DNA of 64,000 nt, taken from assembly GCF_902806685.2 (NCBI RefSeq), contig NC_048554.1, positions 6,200,001 to 6,264,000 on the forward strand, read 5' to 3'. The notes under the pieces were generated by a model. The model was given only the letters and a program-made list of their open reading frames with translations. It made no database searches and was not told where the DNA came from. Shown here in pieces: positions 46,996 through 57,201 of the stretch (position 1 is its first letter; each line of letters opens with the position of its first letter). The stretch is from Maniola hyperantus (Eukaryota; Arthropoda; Insecta; Lepidoptera; Nymphalidae). Made by a program: the position numbers and the translations under genes.

Positions 46996-47414
46996 TAAAT
47001 ATTAAAGATACAAAACGAATAGGATTAAAATTATTAAAATTATCATTACTAGATATTAAATATTATTCATTTGCATGCTTATATATTATTATATTATGAG
47101 AATGTTGACTAGAATTTGGCAGGGCACATACATATAGTTCGTAAAACCGATAGACTAATGTTGAGATAGTTCTAATGTTGAGAGGAATAGCAAAGAGAGG
47201 AAGAACAAAGTTTCCTTCTGCCTCATTAGGTGTGTTAATGGAAAAAAAATTGTAAGTAAACGAAGTTACATGAAAAACCAAATCAAATGTTTTGCGACTC
47301 GGCACTCAACATATCCCTATTAAGGAAAACAGGGATGAATTCAATTTGTATATTTTGATGTATTGTCGGAATCCTTTTACTGAATGAGAGCGCTTTTGAA
47401 CTGCGTCCTTCGAA

Positions 47415-47772
47415 TAATCTAAATATACAAAAGGATTGACTGACTGACTGACCTATCAACGCACAGCTCAAACTACTGGACGGATCGGACTGAAATTTGG
47501 CATGCAGAATGCAGATAGCTATTATGGCGTAGGCCTCAGCTAAGAAAGGATTTTTGAAAATTCAACCCCTAAGGGGGTGAAATAGGTGTTTGAAATTTGT
47601 CAAGTTCACGCGGGTGAAGTCGGGAGCATAAGCTAGTCAAATGTAAAAGGAAAACTGACTGACTAACTGACTAATCTATCAACACACAGCTCAAACTACT
47701 TGACGATTCGGGCTGAAATAGGGTTTGAAATTTGTGAAGTTCACGCGGACGAAGTCGCGGGAATAAGCTAAT
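47415..47772 (-). repeat. Two adjacent family C copies
   Basis: The first copy (47415-47638) ends 'cataagctagt'. The second (47640-47772) has '(ACTG)n', 'tatcaacacacagctcaaac' and 'gcgggaataagcta' with an internal deletion. Confidence 0.8.
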
Positions 47773-47892
47773 TCGATATGAATAGTATCCGATGTACCTA
47801 CTTAGTCTTTAGTTACCATAGAATTTACTTTTCAATGCAGGTTGCAGGCTATACAGCGTTCGGCTTTCAATACCTAATGAATTTTGGCCACA

Positions 47893-48130
47893 ATCCATAC
47901 TAATATCCATACTTCCATACTAATATTATAAATGCGAAAGTGTGTCTGTCTGTCTGTCTGGTAGCCTTCCACGGCCCATCCGTTCAACCGATTTCGACGA
48001 AACTTGGTACAGCGATAGCATGCATCCCGGGGAAGGATATACTAGGCTACTTTTATCCCGGAAAATCAAAGAGTTCCCACAGGATTTTTAAAAACCGAAA
48101 TCCACGCTGACAAAGTCGCGGGCATCATCC
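47893..48130 (-). repeat. Family A interspersed repeat copy
   Basis: 'ccatactaatattataaatg' after a duplicated 'ccatactaatatccatac', (GTCT)n, 'gatagcatgcatcccgggga' and 'gtcgcgggcatca'. Confidence 0.85.
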
Positions 48131-48199
48131 AATAGTGTATAAATATTAGCAGATAAATTGATTTCAATACGTACCTACTTAATGTTATGAGACAAAAAT

Positions 48200-48400
48200 A
48201 ACCTCATCATCATCACCATCATCATCATCAGCCTGTGGACGTCCACTGTTAGACATAGACCTTCCCTAAAGAGCACCACCACACCCGGTCCTCAGCCTTC
48301 CTCATCCAGCCACTTCCCGCCAGCCTCTATATCGTCGGTCCATCGTGCTGGAGGGCGTCCCACACTACGCTTGCTTAAACGCGGTCTCCACTCAAAAATA
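48200..48400 (-). pseudogene. RTE-like LINE 3' end fragment
   Basis: 'cagcctgtggacgtccactg', 'cttcctcatccagccacttc', 'cggtccatcgtgctggaggg' and 'aaacgcggtctccactc' reverse-translate to R-P-P-A-R-W-T-D and G-K-W-L-D-E near the C-terminus of an RTE ORF. The CATCAT run is its 3' tail. Confidence 0.65.
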
Positions 48401-48727
48401 ACCTAGTAACTCAATTTTGCAAGCTATTACTGTCAGTGTGCTATGGACAAAGGTGGTTAGTTTTGTGAGAGTACCGCAGGTCATCTATTTTAATTGAAAG
48501 CCACACACTGTAGCGCTAAAACATGAATAGTTGTACTACGAACATACAATACTACTGCAATATACAACACTACAACCATCTTCATGGCACAGTGGTCTTA
48601 TCTCTTCTTATAGGAGGTTTCAATTTCGGGGAAAATCGGGAATCTATAAAATCTAAGTTTTCTCTGTTCTGTTCTAATTGTAAGCTTCGTCCGTGGCTTT
48701 TTAACTTTGCTGAACCGATTTTAATCA

Positions 48728-48985
48728 GTACACTTATTATAAATGCGTAAGTGTTTTTGTTGGTTTGTTGGTTTATTAGTTTGTTGGTTTGTCCTTCAAT
48801 CACGTTGCAACGGTGCAACGGATTGACGTGATTTTTTGCATGGGTATATACTACTAGTATGTATAGATGAAGACATGGAGAGTGACATACGCTACTTTTT
48901 ATCCCGGAAAATCAAGAGTTCTCAAGGGATTTTTGAAAACCTAATCCCACGCGGATGAAGTCACGAGCATCAGCTAGTATTATAT
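48728..48985 (-). repeat. Family B interspersed repeat copy
   Basis: 'cacttattataaatgcgtaa', 'cttcaatcacgttgcaacgg', 'gaagacatggagagtgacat' and 'gtcacgagcatcagctagta'. A short insertion 'actactagtatgtata' is present. Confidence 0.85.
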
Positions 48986-49608
48986 ATTTCACCAATAGAA
49001 AGCTATTTTATCCAGAAGTATTATAGGCATGTTATGTGTGTATATATCAAATTTTACCCGAGCGAAGCCGTGCAGATCAGCTAGTATTGTATGAACAGTG
49101 AAAAGCCTCACGAGAGGTCGAGTACGAAATATTGTCGCGTATGTGAACTCGTTTTTCCAAAAGCATCCATAACCGAAATAAAACACAGATTCGTAAAAAA
49201 TGGTCTGAATGTAAACAGTAGGTATGTGGATCAGACCTGCTGTTACTGAGAAGAACTAACAGGAAAATCCTTTCAAAAGGTTTTTCTGTAATTTTCTACA
49301 CTTTTTATTTGTCTCGCGCGTGTCTTAACAAGATTCGAATCACGTTTACATAGAGTTATAAATCTTCAAGTCAAACTTTTTTGCTTTTACAGTCAAAATA
49401 TATGATCAGAGGGACACTTTTGCGAACGTTTGCTCACAAAATTGTATTTATATAGCCTGACCTAGCCTTCTTTGACTTGCATGTTTGATATACCTATTAT
49501 GGCGCAAGAGCACGTGGGAAGTTTTGAAGAGGCGTCTGATAAAAAAAAAGTTTGTAAGGATATTTTTCTGTGTCACTGATAAATGCAAAGCATACAAGGT
49601 AAGAAAAG

Positions 49609-49968
49609 AAAGAAAGAAGAAAGAAAAGACGTTTATTAATACAAATTATGCCACACATCACAACTTAAAGCTAAGAGCTGGTTGTTCCGGCGCTTCTTCC
49701 ACCTGAGAACAAGCAAAAGAAGCGCCGGAACAAACTGTTATATTGTGTGGCACAACCCGAAAAAAGGGTCCCAGCTCAGCATTATGCTGTATGCCTTGTT
49801 GCACAAGGACATACAGCGCTGATTTTCAGCTGGTACCCTGAACCGGGTGACGCCACGGATTATAAACTAATGATAACTAAACTAATGATAACTAATAAAA
49901 CACACGGAAACATAAAAAAATAATAAAATAAAAAATCACTAACTAACAACTATACTTATTAATGACTA
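49609..49968 (-). mobile_element. 3' tail of LINE split by the LTR element
   Basis: The minus strand ends with 'tattaataaacgtcttttct' and a CTTT-type microsatellite, as expected for a LINE 3' end. A hairpin with 15-base arms (gttccggcgcttctt) lies at 49684-49731. The sequence stops at the LTR edge and continues past the other LTR at 60022. That it is the same LINE as 60230-61000 is inferred from position and strand. Confidence 0.65.
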
Positions 49969-52787
49969 TGTGGTGGCCCGACTGCGTGATCGTCAAATTT
50001 TCTTTTCAAACAATAAAATGGAAGGACATGTACTTCGTTCAAAGTTAATCAAGTGGCTAATCAATCTAGTCAGTATGATAGATAGTAACTAAATCCCCTT
50101 TTTCGTAAAATAATAGGTCGGTGCTCGGTAGTGTACCGGTCATGTCACAGTACAATAACAGTGAGCGAATGCATTCAGGTACCTTGGCGGTACTTTCCTT
50201 TGTGAATTCGTTAGAATTCCTTTTCAAAATAGCTGGGTTCCTGGGGTAAACAGTGGTTGGCTTTTTTCGTCCCGTCCCATTATAGGTACTCGCGATGTTA
50301 TTTAATGAATTTTGCCAATTAGATCTCGCGCAAGCGTAAGACTAAGGCTGATCGAACAAGTATGAAATTAGGGTTTTCCGAAACGGGATGAGGGAGATAA
50401 TTATGCCGCCCAAGTGCTAGACTAGAAATTCTAGTCTCTAGCCCATTCTAACCATCGTCCCGTAGCATTGAGATTATCCCTACGCTGTTAAAACAGCCTT
50501 GATATCAAGTTATGGGGGCTGCACAGAGTTGGTCCTTTTATCACGCTGAGAAGCGGTTATATCCTCGACTGACAACTAGTGCCAGGAGCTAACTATGTGG
50601 GCTTAGAGCCCGCCCCATGTACCATGGATTTTGATATATATATAAATTATTATGGTATGGTTTTTGACTTGGCCAAGTCAGGTCGAACCAACTCATTCGT
50701 GCTGGGGAGGGCGTGTTTGGTATGCCCAGACGATGCCGCTAGCGGTTGCCCATCAGGAACAGCCAAGCTATGATAGTCGAACCCAAAGGTAAGACGATAT
50801 GTATATATATATGTTGTCACTATACCAAATGCCATTCGCCCCGTTATGTACTTAGACTCAGATGAAAAGTATGTTTACTTAGCACTTTCAACTCATTGAA
50901 GTCCCCAACAGCAGCTAGATCCTCCTCTCGTTTCAATGTCGTTGTATCGTACTAAAGCTAGCAATTTAAATTATGTGCTAGTACAGTATTTGCAAACGGT
51001 AGCTTACTAAGGTGGTAGCATTCTATCTTGTCTAGATTAAGATATCTACAGAGACCTATTCCGGTATTAACTAGCTATGGAAGGTATTGGAAATAGCTCT
51101 TTGTCCTCGAGTTAGTATGAGGTTAAGTTCATCAATAATTCTAAGAAAGAATGAACCTTGCGTGGCAAAGAGGTAGTTAGTTCCTCTCGTCTATTGTTTC
51201 ACACTGTCTATTGTCTCTATAATGCTAGGTAGGGTAACTCATTTCACGAAAGCGTCAAGCGGTAAGGGCTCATATCACATAGATAGGTAGTAATAATATT
51301 ATTACATTGAGCTATAATTTAATCTCTTGTTTGACTCAGACCATAGATCGATGTAGCCCCTTATCTCTTGACCTCTTTTGAAAAACAGACTAATATTATA
51401 ATAAATGAAAGAGGTTGGTTAATTCAAAATCTATTTATTGTACTTTACTTTGTTAAATGTATTAGTCAAATCTCTGATGGAGCAAAACTCTACTCTGACC
51501 ACTGGAAGAAAAGTCCTTTATGTTTCTTTTCCCAGTGGTCGGGCACTCTATTCAAAAGCCATGCTATATTTTCAAGGGAAAAATAGAATGCCCTGACCAA
51601 AAAACCCTTGGGCTGATGTTATATACACATTTTATATTTAAATTACAATTATGTACATTAATCTTAGAAGTACAGTCTATAAGCTACAGTCCTACGAACC
51701 TTTTACATATGGAGACACGAAATACAGACAACATGTGTTATTACAGCGAACATAATAATCATATCCGAGGACATCGTAAAAGCAACCTATCTTGGCTTTC
51801 ACAAATTTAACATTTCAATGTTAAGTATTTTCGGATCGCGGCTAGGTCTGTAACCACTAACCCATTGGGTGCACTTGACCCATGCTTCCTTGAACATTAT
51901 ACAAGCCAGCAGTATTAAGAAGATTAGAAATAAGCTCAGACAAATTTGATCTAAGCCATTCCAGACTTGTAGAGGTAATTTATTATCCATGTCGATAGTA
52001 TACTCGCTTCTATTACTTTGAAAATCACGTTCTATATTTAATTCCGGCAAGCAATTATATGTTGTAATTTTAAGAGATCCTCGGATATTACATAATAAGA
52101 CAGTTTAAGTTGTACATTACCCATAGACTGGAAAGTGTAGACCGTCTTGCTTAACACTGGCTTTAATTAATTTCCACTTATCGACTTTATACAGATATTA
52201 AGGATAAAAGGTACACGGACAAACTCGTTAAACAAAGAGATTTTAAGGAAGGAAGGCCGCTCGGAAACGTAGAGCTTCGTCGTGGCACTCCCGCGTCACA
52301 CTTCTGTCCCCTTTGCGAGGTTGATTCCAACTGTCTTGTGCGACTCCTGCGCTCCTTTTTTCGTGTCGTCTCCCCCGCTTCCGAGTTTGTCCCCTCTCGC
52401 TTCCTCCAAACTATCGCCTTCTCTGTCAACAAAAATCACTCGGCAGAAAAAATTCTCTAGTTGCAACTTGCAATGGTAAAATCTGAACCACATCTGTTTC
52501 GCATTTTCGTACCCTCGAGCGTAAAAGCTGTATTCAGAACTATCGCTTTATGGCGCCTTGCCTATTATTTATTGCTATGAGAACGACTCACTTTGGTCGT
52601 TTCTTATTTTTTTGTTTGTCCGCGTATAGAGTACTAAAAATGTTTTTTGTTCATTAGGATTTCTAGAAGGCGGCGAAAAAAAAAAAAAGTTATTGCCGAC
52701 AGCATTATACGAATGCCTTTCTAGGAACTCAGTAAAATAATAAAATAATGTTTCTATTTTGGCGATGCCGAGAAGGTGCCTACAACA
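49969..52787 (-). repeat. 3' LTR (2819 bp)
   Basis: It begins tgtggtggcccgactgcgtg and ends gtgcctacaaca on the plus strand. It is exceptionally long for an insect Ty3/gypsy element. It differs from the other LTR at 50649 (A against G), at 51812 (A against T) and in a poly-A run near 52676 (13 against 14). No long conserved frame is seen inside. Confidence 0.95.
51799..52104 (-). CDS. LTR-borne small membrane-protein frame (copy 1)
   Basis: An open frame of 101 codons inside the LTR, in the sense of the element. The first ATG-independent start could be TTG at 52050. It has Cys pairs in the first third, a hydrophobic stretch CLSLFLIFLILLACIMF that would span a membrane once, and a short basic tail. 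A single-span layout near the 3' end recalls the end of an envelope gene, but I see no other envelope motif. It may be a chance frame. Confidence 0.25.
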   Translation of the reverse strand, partial: TVLLCNIRGSLKITTYNCLPELNIERDFQSNRSEYTIDMDNKLPLQVWNGLDQICLSLFLIFLILLACIMFKEAWVKCTQWVSGYRPSRDPKILNIEMLNL

Positions 52788-52796
52788 CACTCCCCC
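52788..52796 (-). promoter_or_regulatory. Polypurine tract
   Basis: GGGGGAGTG on the minus strand directly abuts the start of the 3' LTR, the position where plus-strand DNA synthesis is primed in LTR elements. Confidence 0.75.
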
Positions 52797-52897
52797 GAAA
52801 TAAGTTTATTTTTCCTTTTGTACTATATTCCATACCTTGTATTTTGCAAGGGGTCAAAAAAAAAGAAACTCTATTTCACTAACTATATTTAATTACC

Positions 52898-52899
<2 letters not shown>

Positions 52900-52930
<31 letters not shown>
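52900..52930 (-). repeat. A31 homopolymer between RNase H and 3' LTR
   Basis: 31 T on the plus strand, so A31 in the sense of the element. It lies in the roughly 250 bp where integrase would be expected, and may mark a deletion or template-switch junction. Confidence 0.9.
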
Positions 52931-52934
<4 letters not shown>

Positions 52935-53043
52935 CAAAAGTCAATTCTATGTACTGTTCGCCCCGGCAGACGTGACAGGTATTCTTTCGTGCGCACAAGT
53001 CTCAAAAAAAACCCTCACTCCTTTCTTTCCTATAGTTGTGCTT

Positions 53044-53724
53044 TTATTTTAAGTGTCTCTGAAGGCTACCTATTTCTTTCCATTGATCTCGTATTACTCG
53101 TTCTAACGATGCCCTAAGCAAATTCATTTCAGGACCCGATGCTTTGTTTGTTAAGACATCGGTGGTGCCTGCTATGTGTCGCGATAACACATCCGCCACC
53201 GTGTTTAGCTTCCCTTTCACGTGCTCCACAGTGTAATCAAAACGTCCTATGTAATGCACCCAGCATATCATCCGTGCGCTCAATAACTTACACGTTTGTA
53301 GAAATACTAAGCTCTTATGGTCTGTTCTTATCACTAATTTCGCGCCTCTCAAGTACGTTTCGAATTTAGACAAGCTAAATATGATAGCCCATAACTCTAA
53401 TTCCGTCACTGTCCATTTACTCTCCGCTAACGTAAGTGCCTTGCTACAGAAACCTAACACTCTCTCTTCTCCCTCATTATCTAGTTGGAAAACATATCCC
53501 GAGACACCTAGGTTACTACTATCAGTTTGTAAATAATAGGTATCCTTCGGATTTGGATGCGTTAAAAGTATCGTATCTATAAATAGACCCTTGACCTTCT
53601 CAAAACAATCATTTATTTCTTTCGTCCACGTCCATTTCGTACCTAGTCTCAAAAGATTACAAAGCGGCCTAACTACTTCGCTATACTTGGAAATGAACCT
53701 TCTATAATAGTTAATTACACCCAA
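53044..53724 (-). CDS. pol part 2: end of RT plus RNase H
   Basis: The 226-residue frame starts LGVINYYRRF, the conserved end of the RT domain, so it continues the upstream pol frame after a one-base shift. RNase H residues are visible: LQTDSSNLG (Asp68), TVTELELW (Glu108) and IRTDHKSL (Asp135), and the LQTCKLLSARMICWVHYIGR and DYTVEHVKGKLNTVADVLSR motifs of Ty3-type RNase H. The frame ends QRHLK and a stop 256 bases before the 3' LTR. No zinc-binding HHCC domain or DDE integrase core follows. Confidence 0.9.
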   Translation of the reverse strand: MGVINYYRRFISKYSEVVRPLCNLLRLGTKWTWTKEINDCFEKVKGLFIDTILLTHPNPKDTYYLQTDSSNLGVSGYVFQLDNEGEERVLGFCSKALTLAESKWTVTELELWAIIFSLSKFETYLRGAKLVIRTDHKSLVFLQTCKLLSARMICWVHYIGRFDYTVEHVKGKLNTVADVLSRHIAGTTDVLTNKASGPEMNLLRASLERVIRDQWKEIGSLQRHLK

Positions 53725-55465
53725 AAAAACCCCTTAATTGGTTTATGGTTCGAGGTATGGGAAATTTTAATATGGCATCTACCCGTTCAGGGTCCATACA
53801 CACTCCGTCCGTGTTCACTATATGGCCTAACAGTTTCACCTCGTCACATAAGAACCGACATTTATTTAGTCTACCTGTTAACCCTGCTGCTTCTATTCTA
53901 TCTAGTACCCGATTTAGGTGCTCTAGATGTAAATTGATGTCGCCTTTCGTGAATATTACAATGTCATCTAGGTAATTCACACAGAATTCACGCACACCTT
54001 CCAATATGATATCCATGGCTCTAGAAAAGCCCGCTACAGATGTTTTCAAACCTTGAGGTAACACTTGATAAGTGTAGGTACGTCCCATAAATAAAAATCC
54101 GGTATATTTCCTCGAATCTTTATGTAACGGTATTTGAAAGTAAGCATTGTTTAGATCGATTAAGCTAATGTAATTCACCCCGTGAAAAGATTGTAAAATC
54201 TCAGAAGTAAGAGGCGGGGTCTCTGCGTCTCCTATCATTTTCTTATTCAACTCGCGAGCGTCTAACAAGAGTCTTATTGACCCGTCGCGCTTCCTAGTAA
54301 AGGTGAGTGGGCTGCAATACGGTGTGACATCCTGCTTTATCACTCCCAAACCTTCTAACTCGTCTAGTTCCGTCTTAACCTGTTCCCTATAGGCCAAAGG
54401 CACTGGATAACTATGCCTTGTAAAGGGTTCCTCATCTGTTAGTTTGATAATGTGTTCGTATCTGTCTGTTAGTCCTAACTTCTCTACAAATATTTTACAG
54501 TGTTTGTTCAACACAGGCAATAAGAATTTCCTATGTTCATTACTTATGTTCAATTTTTCCAATTGGGATTCTATAATTTTCTCACTACCTATGTCCCTAC
54601 TCAATACTCTCTGATCTATTGTTCCGGAATCTTGATCTAGAATCAAGTTAATTGTGGCTGCATTCGACTCTCCCCCTAACCTTTCAATCTCGCAATCAGA
54701 ATTTAGCCTAACACAAGACCTAACTCCTAAATGTTCTATGGTCATCGTCCGTTCACTCCCACAGTTAATTATCCCTTTTACTCTTTCTAACCAATCATAA
54801 CCTAGTATTAACGATCTAGGCAACCGTCGCATTATTAAAATGGGTGCCTCGACTAAAGTGTTTCCCAATTGGAATTCTATCAAAACCAACCGGTTGGTAC
54901 TCTCGCTTCTAGAACCAAAAGCTCCCTGAATCTGTAAGGATGGAATAGCGATTTCAGGTAGCGTTCCTCTCTCTCTAACAATCGAATCGTACAATTCTCT
55001 AGTCATTCCACTAATCTGACTTCCTGTATCTATGAGGGCTCTTACAAGGTTGCCGTATATCTTAACACATACCTCGGGTAATTTAGGCAAGGAATAATCG
55101 ATACCTACATCGGTAGACTCACTATCGAGGTCGTGGAACATTGTATACAGTTTCACACTATTCCTTACGTCATGCTCACACTTGGCTCCTCTCTCATAAC
55201 ATTCCAATACATTGTTAAACTGATTTTCCAATAAGATTGCTATGCCTCTGTTTTCCTGTTGGGAATCGAACCCGTCGGAAATCGCACTAACTCTCAAGCG
55301 TCGTTGAATGCCATTCAACTTGCCCCCCAGACTATGCCCTGGTTTCCAGCCGTTGTTAATTAGAATATTGTAAGCTACGTAAGCCGCATCGCGCCTCGTG
55401 GTCCGTTCGCCCCTTTCGTCACAAAACGTCAAAACATTGGACCGCGTGGGTGTGGGGAAATCTAG
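53711..55465 (-). CDS. pol part 1: G-patch-like, protease, reverse transcriptase
   Basis: The frame has no good ATG. It is entered by a -1 shift at 55465-55471, or from a TTG at 55432; residue numbers below are from that TTG. Residues 27-50 (NGWKPGHSLGGKLNGIQRRL) look like a G-patch. An aspartic protease follows with ALIDTGSQIS (DTG 135-137) and ILGYDWL. The RT has KRDGSIRLLLDARELNK, LIDLNNAYFQIPL, LPQGLKTS and YLDDIVIF (487-490). The frame breaks at QLRGFFGCN-stop in a T7 run, where one T fewer would restore the family pattern. Gag is upstream in the 0 frame. Confidence 0.92.
   Translation of the reverse strand, partial: LDFPTPTRSNVLTFCDERGERTTRRDAAYVAYNILINNGWKPGHSLGGKLNGIQRRLRVSAISDGFDSQQENRGIAILLENQFNNVLECYERGAKCEHDVRNSVKLYTMFHDLDSESTDVGIDYSLPKLPEVCVKIYGNLVRALIDTGSQISGMTRELYDSIVRERGTLPEIAIPSLQIQGAFGSRSESTNRLVLIEFQLGNTLVEAPILIMRRLPRSLILGYDWLERVKGIINCGSERTMTIEHLGVRSCVRLNSDCEIERLGGESNAATINLILDQDSGTIDQRVLSRDIGSEKIIESQLEKLNISNEHRKFLLPVLNKHCKIFVEKLGLTDRYEHIIKLTDEEPFTRHSYPVPLAYREQVKTELDELEGLGVIKQDVTPYCSPLTFTRKRDGSIRLLLDARELNKKMIGDAETPPLTSEILQSFHGVNYISLIDLNNAYFQIPLHKDSRKYTGFLFMGRTYTYQVLPQGLKTSVAGFSRAMDIILEGVREFCVNYLDDIVIFTKGDINLHLEHLNRVLDRIEAAGLTGRLNKCRFLCDEVKLLGHIVNTDGVCMDPERVDAILKFPIPRTINQLRGFFGCN
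53722..53729 (-). other. Frameshifting one-base insertion in T7 run of pol
   Basis: The minus strand reads GGTTTTTTTGGG. The frame before it ends RGFFGCN-stop and the next frame starts LGVINYYRRF, which is the conserved continuation. One extra T explains it. It could also be an assembly error, since it is a homopolymer. Confidence 0.8.
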
Positions 55466-56619
55466 TTTTTTGCTAGTGTGTTTTCCTCCACTGGTTTCGG
55501 TCCGATACCGCTACCGCTTTCCTTCACAAACGCAACAGCCGGTCTGTTGTTTACATTCTCGTTTTTGTTGAATGTAGGTTTACCGTAATACGATCTGTTA
55601 CCTGCATACCCCCGACGGTATCCACGTCCTCTACCTGCATTAGAGTTACCTACTCGCCCGCTAGTTGATATCGTTGCAACGACGGAATGTGCCGGGATCG
55701 ACCTACCGTATTGTCTATCTCTATACGTTCTACCTGACGCGGCCCGCGCAATACCTTTCAACTTCTCGCTAATGTTTTGTTCAAGACTTCGTAAGAAATT
55801 TATACCATCCATTATGGTTACCTCGCCCTGTCGTGTAAACCACAAGCGTTGCATGTCTATCGGAAAATGTCTCATGATGGAGTTAACTAAATCTCTTTCA
55901 CTGAATGCGATTGTTAGTGATTGCATTGACTCAGCATAATTTGCGAAATGTTCCGACATAGACATCCCAGACTCACTAGTATAAGTCGCATTAATCAGTT
56001 TATACCTAACTGACTCCTGGATTTGTTCCGTCCAGTAAACGCGTCTAAAATCCGTTTCAAAATCTGTGAAAGTTACCCAATTTTTTGAGTAAAGATCCAT
56101 GACCTTTCGTGCATGACCCGTAATGCACCCTAACGCGATGTCTACACCCCGATCAGACCCATTTACTGCCTTAATATATCTATTCAACTTCTTCAAAAAA
56201 GTTATAGGATTGGTCAACGGTTTACCATCAAAGTTAGGTTTATTTATAGATGGTTGTACCACATAGACGTTTCTTGTCTCAGTGGATGACGCGTTAGGCG
56301 CGTTCGAACCTGAGCTGGTAGATTCTTGCCTATCTAGACTACAATTATCCGATACATTGTTAGCCTCGCTCGATAGAACACTCGTATTATCTACTGATGC
56401 TAGGGTTTGCAATTTTTTTTCAAATTCGCCTAATTTTTTCAAAATCAACTCTAAAGTCGAGTTGGTTACGGTCTCATTTCGCGTATCCGTTCCTATCTCG
56501 CCGAGCTCTGATGTTTGGCTAGTGGACGGTCCGGTTTCTACGAATGTCCCTACCTGGACTTGGGTTTGTGAGACCTCTGGTTTTTTCCTAGTATTGCGTT
56601 TTACCTTGCTTGGCGGCAT
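55462..56619 (-). CDS. gag of the LTR retrotransposon
   Basis: A 385-residue structural protein that should form the retrotransposon particle and bind its RNA. It starts at an ATG with a basic stretch (PPSKVKRNTRKKP), then a Ser/Thr/Asn-rich region to about residue 135 and a capsid-like helical part at about 135-290 (FDGKPLTNPITFLKKLNRYI, WVTFTDFETDFRRVYW, MSMSEHFANYAESMQSL). The tail has an Arg/Gly-rich RNA-binding segment (AGRGRGYRRGYAGNRSYYG) and no CCHC zinc knuckle. It is undamaged. The stop touches the pol frameshift site. Confidence 0.9.
   Translation of the reverse strand: MPPSKVKRNTRKKPEVSQTQVQVGTFVETGPSTSQTSELGEIGTDTRNETVTNSTLELILKKLGEFEKKLQTLASVDNTSVLSSEANNVSDNCSLDRQESTSSGSNAPNASSTETRNVYVVQPSINKPNFDGKPLTNPITFLKKLNRYIKAVNGSDRGVDIALGCITGHARKVMDLYSKNWVTFTDFETDFRRVYWTEQIQESVRYKLINATYTSESGMSMSEHFANYAESMQSLTIAFSERDLVNSIMRHFPIDMQRLWFTRQGEVTIMDGINFLRSLEQNISEKLKGIARAASGRTYRDRQYGRSIPAHSVVATISTSGRVGNSNAGRGRGYRRGYAGNRSYYGKPTFNKNENVNNRPAVAFVKESGSGIGPKPVEENTLAKN
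55465..55471 (-). promoter_or_regulatory. Programmed -1 frameshift slippery site A AAA AAC
   Basis: The gag frame ends gca aaa aac tag on the minus strand. A AAA AAC is a canonical slippery heptamer and the gag stop is the very next codon. A -1 slip enters the pol frame, which is open through 53711. A ggtcc/ggacc pair about 25 and 70 bases downstream could form part of a stimulatory stem. I could not fold it. Confidence 0.75.
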
Positions 56620-57178
56620 AACTATTTGTTATTATATTCTCTTTAAAATTGCTCTACTGTTGCCCGGTGGTTCCGTTACTCCGACAAAGTTCGGTTTGTC
56701 CGTTTACTCACGCCTACTTTGTTAGTAGTTAGGTAAGTTGAGTACAGTGTTTACGCTTGGAGTTGGCGAAGTTACAGATGTAATAATAATCTTAAGTATA
56801 GATAAAGCTTAGTCTAGGGTTAAGCAAGGAAACAGGTTCCTGGGTACCGCCGCTCCTTAATGATCCTGTAATAGATACATCTTATATAAGATATGCAGCT
56901 TCTTTATGCTCCCCCTATATCCTAGGATAGCTTGTAAATGTTATAATACATTATAATTAAAATGACAAGTACACCAGCTTGTTGGAAATTCCTGTAAATT
57001 GTACATTTCTAAGTATAATCATTATATTATATGCAATAACATGCAATCTGTATTTTGTCTCTCCATATGTTGTTTGCAAATGGTCCCTACTGTTTCTACG
57101 TTGTGTATATCATATATATATATTTTTTTCTTTTTATTTATATCCAGTCGTATCGTTATTTCGAATACGTATCTGGAT
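56620..57178 (-). other. Leader of the LTR element
   Basis: About 560 bases between the PBS-like site and gag. There is no protein pattern. It is expected to hold packaging signals, none of which I can identify. Confidence 0.5.
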
Positions 57179-57196
57179 CCTGGTCTTGCGGTACCA
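57179..57196 (-). promoter_or_regulatory. Putative primer binding site
   Basis: TGGTACCGCAAGACCAGG on the minus strand starts five bases after the 5' LTR. TGG would pair with the CCA end of a tRNA. I could not match it to a specific tRNA. Confidence 0.4.
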
Positions 57197-57201
57197 TTTT
57201 C

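Noticed and set aside
50579..50773. 64-codon plus-strand frame in the LTR
   Set aside because: It is antisense to the element and has no motif. The copy in the other LTR differs by one residue, so no constraint can be inferred.
53711..53729. Programmed +1 frameshift in pol at the T7 run
   Set aside because: A programmed shift in the middle of the conserved RT end would be unprecedented in this family. A one-base insertion or sequence error is simpler.
53139..53975. Plus-strand frames opposite pol
   Set aside because: They are antisense shadows of the pol frames with no independent features.
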